This document shows positions 15,454 to 20,070 of a DNA stretch of 20,070 nt, piece by piece. Position numbers and translations under genes: made by a program. This DNA is from a bacterium (GTDB lineage: Bacteria > Bacillota_A > Clostridia > Lachnospirales > Lachnospiraceae). The stretch lies in the NCBI GenBank assembly GCA_004562915.1, contig SFQZ01000073.1:1-20070 (forward strand). The letters run 5' to 3'. Numbering within the stretch: the stretch's first letter is position 1; each line of letters starts with the position of its first letter. The notes beneath the pieces were generated by a model. That model made no database searches. It saw only the letters and a list, made by a program, of their open reading frames with translations, and was not told the DNA's origin.

Positions 15454-16856
15454 ACGTCCCTCCTTCCGTTTTTACGAATATCTTTCAGTTCCAGCTGCAG
15501 TTCTTTGGCAAGTATTTCCATGGTTTTCGGAGTACAGAAGCCTGCCTGACATCTTCCCATACCTGCTCTGGTACGTCGTTTGATTCCATCAAGTGTCGTT
15601 GCCCCCAGCGGTCGATGAATCGCATCCAATATTTCTCCCTCAGTAATCTCCTCGCACCTGCATACAATCTGACCGTATGATGGATTCTCTTTGATCAGGC
15701 GGTTTTGTTCTTCTTTGGAAAGTTCCCTGAAACGTACAATACCTTTTCTGGTTTCTACAAAATTATCTTTTTCTTTTAACTCTGTCATTCCCGCAAGAAT
15801 GTCCCGTACATATAAACCAATTGCCGGTGCACTGGAAAGTCCCGGTGATTCAATGCCTGCCACATCAATAAATCCTCTGGCATCTTCCACTTCTTCGATG
15901 ATAAAATCCCCATAATCCTCATGTGCTCTCAATCCTGCAAATGAAGTGATCACCTGCCGCATCGGAATATTTTTTACGGATTTTACACATTTTTCTATCA
16001 CTTCATTCAACCCCTGCGCTGTGGTCGCTGTTGCTTCTTTATTCTCGATATCAATAGCTGTGGGACCCAGCATCAGATTGCCATGTATGGTTGGTGTCAC
16101 CAGAATACCTTTTCCTTTTTCCGATGGAAGCTGGAAAATCGTATGGCTGACCAGCCCTCCGGCCGTTTTGTCCAGTAGACAATAATCTCCTCTGCGCGGT
16201 ATGATATGTATTTTCTTTTCACTCACCATATTGTGGAATACATCCGCATATACCCCTGCCGCATTGATCAGGTATTTTGTCTCCACCGTCCCCTGATCTG
16301 TCTGAACGCGATAGCCGCCTTTCAGCTTTTCAATGGAGTTCACCTCCGTTCCCAGTCGGAACTCCACTCCGTTTAATGCTGCATTTTCCGCATAAGCAAT
16401 ATTCATTCCAAAGGGACATACAATACCTCCGGTTGGCACATGCAACACTGCATGCACTTCATCAGACAGATTTGGTTCCAGTTCCAGAGCCTGCCTGCGA
16501 TCCAGGATCTCCATTCCCTGTACACCGTTTTTAATCCCCCGCTCCAGAAGTTCCTCCAAAATCGGTTTCTCTTTTTCACTCCAACAAACAACCATGGAAC
16601 CATTGCGTTTAAATTCAAAATCCAGTTTACGGGACATCTCCTCCATCATCTGATTGCCCAACACATTCAACTTTGCTTTCAATGATCCGGTTTCCGCATC
16701 AAATCCTCCGTGAACAATTCCACTGTTTGCTTTGCTTGTTCCTTCACAGATGTCACTTTCTTTTTCCAATACACAGATATCCAGTTGATATCGGGATAAC
16801 TCCCTTGCCACTGCGCATCCTGACACGCCTGCTCCGATAATGATTACATCTTTCAT
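15450..16856 (-). CDS. GlpA-like FAD-dependent glycerol-3-phosphate dehydrogenase with C-terminal [2Fe-2S] (BFD-like) domain
   Basis: The likely reaction is oxidation of sn-glycerol 3-phosphate to dihydroxyacetone phosphate. The protein begins with a DAO-type FAD fold (VIIIGAGVSGCAVAREL, GxGxxG at 8-13) and the motif EGTSKANSGIVHGGFD near 43-58. ITSFAGLRAHEDYGDF and GIESPGLSSAPAIG occur in the substrate/FAD domain. The C-terminal BFD-like module has cysteines C399, C401, C436 and C441 (VCRCEEIT and MGRCQAGFC), suited to one [2Fe-2S] cluster. The ATG at 16856 follows GGAGG; the longer upstream frame overlaps glpP. It lies 16 bases after glpP, which strongly supports glycerol phosphate as substrate. 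Other COG0579 members oxidise 2-hydroxyglutarate, so substrate identity rests on context. Confidence 0.87.
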   Translation of the reverse strand: MKDVIIIGAGVSGCAVARELSRYQLDICVLEKESDICEGTSKANSGIVHGGFDAETGSLKAKLNVLGNQMMEEMSRKLDFEFKRNGSMVVCWSEKEKPILEELLERGIKNGVQGMEILDRRQALELEPNLSDEVHAVLHVPTGGIVCPFGMNIAYAENAALNGVEFRLGTEVNSIEKLKGGYRVQTDQGTVETKYLINAAGVYADVFHNMVSEKKIHIIPRRGDYCLLDKTAGGLVSHTIFQLPSEKGKGILVTPTIHGNLMLGPTAIDIENKEATATTAQGLNEVIEKCVKSVKNIPMRQVITSFAGLRAHEDYGDFIIEEVEDARGFIDVAGIESPGLSSAPAIGLYVRDILAGMTELKEKDNFVETRKGIVRFRELSKEEQNRLIKENPSYGQIVCRCEEITEGEILDAIHRPLGATTLDGIKRRTRAGMGRCQAGFCTPKTMEILAKELQLELKDIRKNGRRDV

Positions 16857-16872
16857 TACAGATTCCTCCCTC

Positions 16873-17442
16873 CTATAATTTCCATACATTTTGATTCGTA
16901 GATGAAATAGCTGCTGCGCCTGCGGAAAGAGCTCCTATAATATCTTCCCGATCTGAGATCAGTCCACCGCAGATCACAGGTATATTGATCTGCTTCACGA
17001 TCCGTTTTGTGATCTTTGGCATCACTCCGGGCAGAATTTCCATCATATCCGGCTTTACCTGCTCCGTCTGCTTACTGATATTCGTAAGCGCCATGGAATC
17101 CAGGATAAAAAAACGCAGCACTGTAAAAAGTCCCAGTTCTTTCGCTCTTCTCAACAAGGTGGGCTTGGTAGAGATCACTCCGTCTGCTCCCGTCTGCGCT
17201 TTAATAAAATCAACTGCAATCTCTTTACTTCCGATTCCTGCGAGAAGATCCATATGTACAATCGCAATCTTTCCTGACTTTTTTACTTTTTTTACAATAT
17301 CGGCAATATTACAGATATCTCCAAACAAGATAAATACAATACGGGATTCCGTTTGTAGACAAGCTTCCAGCCCTTCCTGATCTTTTACTGCCGTAATAAT
17401 TGGATTTTCTTCAATGGCCTCCAGTATCTCCTGTTTTCCCAT
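16873..17442 (-). CDS. glpP: glycerol-3-phosphate-responsive antiterminator GlpP
   Basis: GlpP proteins bind glycerol 3-phosphate and then the leader RNA of glp genes, preventing termination. This 189-residue protein is of family length and shows a TIM-barrel-like pattern. Examples are VFILFGDICNIADIV, IVHMDLLAGIGSKEIAVDFI, GADGVISTKPTLLRRAKELG, LRFFILDSMAL and the C-terminal phosphate-binding VICGGLISDREDI. The ATG at 17442 is chosen because GGAGA lies 6 bases before it; a TTG two codons upstream is less likely. It heads the dehydrogenase operon and is itself preceded by a promoter and a large terminator hairpin. This suggests that it controls its own operon. In Bacillus, GlpP acts on glpD in the same manner. 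Confidence 0.92.
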   Translation of the reverse strand: MGKQEILEAIEENPIITAVKDQEGLEACLQTESRIVFILFGDICNIADIVKKVKKSGKIAIVHMDLLAGIGSKEIAVDFIKAQTGADGVISTKPTLLRRAKELGLFTVLRFFILDSMALTNISKQTEQVKPDMMEILPGVMPKITKRIVKQINIPVICGGLISDREDIIGALSAGAAAISSTNQNVWKL

Positions 17443-17505
17443 TTTCAATCTCCTTTCCCAAGATACAAAATTTACTCTTTTTGAATAATCTTTCTTTCAT
17501 GGCAT

Positions 17506-17556
17506 ATAAAAAAGAGCAAAGTAATATATAAGTTCTTATATAATCACTCTGCTCTT
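17506..17556 (-). terminator. leader terminator upstream of glpP, candidate GlpP antitermination target
   Basis: On the minus strand the arm at 17556-17536 (starting AAGAGCAGAGTG) pairs with the arm at 17531-17512 (ending TTTGCTCTT). This gives about 20 bp with one bulged base, two G-U pairs and a GAAC loop, followed by TTTTTTAT. It is a strong intrinsic terminator placed between a promoter and glpP. It may also terminate degV transcripts. Confidence 0.85.
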
Positions 17557-17583
17557 CATCTCTCAGCAATTATTTATAAATAA

Positions 17584-17612
17584 ATTATATCACAATTTTT
17601 TAAAAAAACAAT
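17584..17612 (-). promoter_or_regulatory. promoter of the glpP operon
   Basis: On the minus strand an extended -10 TGATATAAT (17592-17584) is preceded by a weak -35-like TTGTTT about 16 bases upstream, in a very A+T-rich stretch just after the degV stop. The start near 17577 puts the whole terminator hairpin inside a leader of about 135 bases. Confidence 0.6.
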
Positions 17613-17626
17613 AATTTTTGAAAACT

Positions 17627-18496
17627 CTAACGATACTCTCCCAAAAAGAACAATGCAACCGTGCCTGGGCCTGCATGTGCCCCGATCGTAGCTCCTATGG
17701 TATTGATGAGGAATGTCTCATATCCAAATTTTTCTTTCACCAGTCTGGCCACATACTCCGCATCTTCCTGGCAGTCTCCATGACTGATAAATATTTTTGT
17801 ATTCTTATCTTTCCAGTCACCGATACGTTCTTCCATCATTGTCACCAGACCGGACAGTGATTTTCTTCGTCCTCTTACATTTTTAAGCGGGATCAGATGT
17901 CCTTCATTATCCACATAAAGAAGAGGCTTTAAGCTGATCATTGTACCTACCACAGCCGCTACTTTGGACACTCTTCCGCCTCTGTGAAGATGGAACAGAT
18001 TGTCCACGGTAAACACATGACAAAAATTCAATTTGTGCTCTTCCAACCATGCGGCATTTTCTTCCAGAGACTTTCCTTCCTCTTTCATCTCCACTGCTTT
18101 ATCCACAAAAAGTCCTTCCCCAAGAGAGGCACACAGACTGTCAATTACCACAATCTTCCTTTCCGGGAACTCTTCTCTCAGTTCTTCTGCAGCCATACGG
18201 ACACTGTTGTAACTTCCGCTAAGCCCGGAAGAAAATGCCAGATGCAGAATATCTTTCCCCTGTATAAGGAGCGGTCTGAGAACTTCCTTTGCTTCTTCTG
18301 AATTCACCTGAGAGGTTGTTGGCATGGATCCCTTTCTCATACGTTCATAAAAATCCTTAAACTCCATCTCATCCTGCTTTCCATATGTTTCACCTTCCAT
18401 CTGGTAAGTCAGATACATATATTCAATATCATGCTGCTTATAATAGGAATACGGTAAATCCGCAGTATTATCAGTTGTAATTACATACTCTCTCAT
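17627..18496 (-). CDS. DegV family fatty acid-binding protein (FakB-like)
   Basis: DegV proteins bind one fatty acid; the FakB members present it to the FakA kinase for phospholipid synthesis. The 289-residue protein has the N-terminal ITTDNTADLP and MPTTSQ (TTSQ at 60-63, lipid head-group contact). It continues with HLAFSSGLSGSYNS (SSGLSGSY from 89), LHRGGRVSK, SLKPLL and the conserved RGRRKSL. The C-terminal SHGDCQEDAEYV and GATIGAHAGPGTVALFF complete the family set. AGGAGG lies 6 bases before the ATG. It follows the S41 protease gene by 60 bases with no terminator between, so the two may be co-transcribed. Which FakA partner and which fatty acid cannot be seen. Confidence 0.93.
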   Translation of the reverse strand: MREYVITTDNTADLPYSYYKQHDIEYMYLTYQMEGETYGKQDEMEFKDFYERMRKGSMPTTSQVNSEEAKEVLRPLLIQGKDILHLAFSSGLSGSYNSVRMAAEELREEFPERKIVVIDSLCASLGEGLFVDKAVEMKEEGKSLEENAAWLEEHKLNFCHVFTVDNLFHLHRGGRVSKVAAVVGTMISLKPLLYVDNEGHLIPLKNVRGRRKSLSGLVTMMEERIGDWKDKNTKIFISHGDCQEDAEYVARLVKEKFGYETFLINTIGATIGAHAGPGTVALFFLGEYR

Positions 18497-18556
18497 GATA
18501 CTCCTCCTTGTAATCTAATATCCCTATAGTGCTTGTATTATGTTTTTATTTTAACA

Positions 18557-19804
18557 TTACTCTTCTTCTTCCGCAACCATGGATATAATCTCTTCCCAGG
18601 CTCTCTTCATCTGATTATCTTTTTGAATCCATTCAGCAAAAGAAAGCTCATTTACCTCAGACGGACTGACCTGCTCTTCTTGATCTTCCGGCCATTCCAC
18701 TTTAATGTCCGGTTCAATTCCGGTCCCATGAATATTGATTCCATTTGGTGTATAATATTTGGATACCGTAAGTTTCACAGCACTTCCATCTAACAATGTA
18801 TAAATTTTCTGTACAATTCCTTTCCCAAATGTGGTAGTACCTACAAGTTCCGCAATTCCATGATCTTTCACAGCCCCTGCAAAAATTTCCGCAGCGCTGG
18901 CACTTTCACCATTTACAAGGACTACCAGTGGAATTTCCATTGGTGCCTCTCCGTCACAGGTATGCTCTTCTCTTTTCCCATATTTATCCTCCGTATACAC
19001 AATCAAACCTTCCGGGAGAATCTGTTCTAACGTATCACATACCGCATCCAGAAGACCACCAGGATTATTTCTGAGATCAATGATCATTCCTTTCATATTT
19101 TCATCCTGAAGCTCCTGATATGCTGTACGAAATTGTTCTGAAGTACCATCCGTAAACTCAGCAATCTGAAGATACCCAACTGAGTTTTCCAGCATACGGC
19201 TGCTCACTACCGGGATCTCAACCGTATCCGGTACAATCGTCACAGTAAATGTTTCTTCAAGCCCCTCTCTTTTTATCGTCAATTCAATTTCTTTTGTGTC
19301 ACCATTCTTAATCTGATTGGAAATATCTGTTACATCCAACTCGGCTGCCAGCTGCTCACCAATCTTATAAATCTCATCACCAGCCTGAATCCCGGCCTCT
19401 GCTGCCGGACTGCCGGCATAGCACTGTGCTACGGTTATTTTACCGGTTTCCCGATTCTGCTCCATTACAAGACCGATTCCTGTATATTTCCCCTCTGACG
19501 ATTCTTTCAATTTCTTATAATCATCTTCTGAATAATATCCCGAATATTTATCTCCAAGACTCGCCATCATTCCCGCATACATTCCTTCGGCCAAAGTCTT
19601 CTCATCCACATCTTCCAGATAATTATTTTCAATAATTCTTTCGATTTTTGCTGCTTTTTCTCCCGTTTCTCCAGTGACCACAGAATCACCAACAAACGGA
19701 AGTGTTCCATACTGTATATAAAAACTTCCGATACCGAGAGCCAGCACAACTGCAGCGCCTCCTGCAAAACCAGACAGCCAGATTTTTGTATTACTATTCA
19801 TCAT
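18557..19804 (-). CDS. membrane-anchored S41 C-terminal processing peptidase with PDZ domain
   Basis: The 415-residue protein has an N-terminal membrane segment (about 8-30, WLSGFAGGAAVVLALGIG), so the enzyme faces outside the membrane. A linker and a PDZ domain (about 105-190; GIGLVM and GSPAAEAGIQAGDEI) follow. The S41 core has GYLQIAEFTDG and GMIIDLRNNPGG. The catalytic serine is S303 in NGESASAAEIFAGA and the lysine is K328 in TTFGKGIVQ, with the family spacing of 25. The family is CtpA/CtpB/Prc, which trims proteins at exposed C-termini; Bacillus CtpB acts in sporulation. Its place directly after ftsX is common in Firmicutes. GGAG lies 7 bases before the first of two adjacent ATGs. The natural substrate is unknown. 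Confidence 0.94.
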   Translation of the reverse strand: MMNSNTKIWLSGFAGGAAVVLALGIGSFYIQYGTLPFVGDSVVTGETGEKAAKIERIIENNYLEDVDEKTLAEGMYAGMMASLGDKYSGYYSEDDYKKLKESSEGKYTGIGLVMEQNRETGKITVAQCYAGSPAAEAGIQAGDEIYKIGEQLAAELDVTDISNQIKNGDTKEIELTIKREGLEETFTVTIVPDTVEIPVVSSRMLENSVGYLQIAEFTDGTSEQFRTAYQELQDENMKGMIIDLRNNPGGLLDAVCDTLEQILPEGLIVYTEDKYGKREEHTCDGEAPMEIPLVVLVNGESASAAEIFAGAVKDHGIAELVGTTTFGKGIVQKIYTLLDGSAVKLTVSKYYTPNGINIHGTGIEPDIKVEWPEDQEEQVSPSEVNELSFAEWIQKDNQMKRAWEEIISMVAEEEE

Positions 19805-19843
19805 CCCACAACTCCATCACACAATTTGAACAAAGACAAGGTG

Positions 19844-19887
19844 TTTTGTAACACAGGAAAGTCAAAAACCTTACCTATGTTACAAAA
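19844..19887. repeat. 14-bp inverted repeat between ftsX terminator and the S41 protease gene
   Basis: TTTTGTAACACAGG (19844-19857) and CCTATGTTACAAAA (19874-19887) form an inverted repeat. On the minus-strand RNA it pairs over all 14 positions with one U-G, enclosing a 16-base loop. It overlaps the U-tract of the ftsX terminator and lies in the probable leader or promoter region of the protease gene. A TTGACT -35-like box sits in the loop without a good -10. Confidence 0.55.
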
Positions 19888-19925
19888 AAGGTGCTGCAAA
19901 TAACACCTGCGTTACTTACAGCACC
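19884..19925 (-). terminator. intrinsic terminator of ftsX
   Basis: On the minus strand GGTGCTGTAAGTAAC (19925-19911) pairs with GTTATTTGCAGCACC (19904-19890) over 15 positions with two wobble pairs and a 6-base loop, followed by TTTTTT. It starts 11 bases after the ftsX stop and should terminate strongly. Confidence 0.93.
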
Positions 19926-19936
19926 CCCTCGTTTTA

Positions 19937-20070
19937 TCATACTTTCAAATGCTTACGAATGGTAATGATACTTCCGAACAAACCAATTCCCATACCGAGA
20001 ACCAGTGCCACCGGCACCAGAACCTCAAACACCTGATAGACATTTAAAAATGTCATAACACTGTTCAACA
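19937..20070 (-). CDS. ftsX: cell division ABC transporter permease FtsX (C-terminal end)
   Basis: The frame ends at TGA 19939-19937 and reads VFEVLVPVALVLGMGIGLFG followed by SIITIRKHLKV at its end. This is the last membrane helix and short basic tail typical of FtsX. Only about 44 residues are in the window. FtsX works with the ATPase FtsE to activate peptidoglycan hydrolases during division or elongation. The identification rests on the characteristic C-terminus and on the position just before an S41 protease gene, a common Firmicutes order. FtsE and the rest of FtsX would lie beyond the upper edge. Confidence 0.85.
   Translation of the reverse strand, partial: LNSVMTFLNVYQVFEVLVPVALVLGMGIGLFGSIITIRKHLKV

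Noticed and set aside
17557..17577. CTGAGAGATGAAG in the glp leader, reminiscent of the TPP riboswitch start
   Set aside because: Only the short CTGAGA part matches. The rest of the conserved thi-box and the second helix are absent, and the downstream genes are not thiamine genes.

Overview
The window reads as a core-chromosome segment of a low-to-moderate G+C Gram-positive anaerobe, most likely a Clostridia member of the Lachnospiraceae type (inference from protein style and gene order). Evidence for this is a CIRCE-controlled hrcA-grpE-dnaK-dnaJ cluster, the dnaJ, prmA, rsmE, mtaB gene order also known from Bacillus, an ireB-ruvX pair, the ftsX / C-terminal protease / uvrB neighbourhood, and a glycerol-3-phosphate oxidation cassette of the GlpP / FAD dehydrogenase / FAD oxidoreductase / DUF1667 type. 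Almost every gene lies on the minus strand. The one clear exception is a small HPr-like gene at 2046-2279. Strong AGGAGG-type ribosome binding sites support most starts.

Layout in the direction of transcription (high to low coordinates). (1) The end of ftsX (19937-20070) with a strong terminator, then a membrane-anchored S41 PDZ protease and a DegV lipid-binding protein. (2) A leader with promoter and intrinsic terminator (about 17505-17605), followed by glpP, a GlpA-like dehydrogenase with a C-terminal [2Fe-2S]-type domain, an FAD/NAD oxidoreductase, and a DUF1667 gene that is frameshifted by an internal deletion. A long perfect hairpin ends the unit. (3) uvrB with its own extended -10 promoter. 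(4) A heat-shock operon (hrcA, grpE, dnaK, dnaJ) starting from a consensus promoter with a perfect CIRCE operator and ending in a terminator. (5) A translation and RNA-modification unit from its own promoter: prmA, rsmE, a cysteine desulfurase and thiI. (6) The convergent HPr-like gene, then mtaB, ireB and the start of ruvX.

The genes fall into protein quality control and membrane homeostasis (chaperones, S41 protease, DegV), DNA repair (UvrB, RuvX), ribosome and tRNA modification (PrmA, RsmE, MtaB, ThiI with its sulfur donor), and glycerol-3-phosphate metabolism with probable antitermination control. I see no mobile element, CRISPR array, rRNA, tRNA or prophage. No gene-free stretch exceeds 300 bases. 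I do not see a wholly new multi-gene system. The most notable points are the broken DUF1667 subunit, the glp leader terminator in front of glpP, and the HPr homologue lacking its phosphorylatable histidine.
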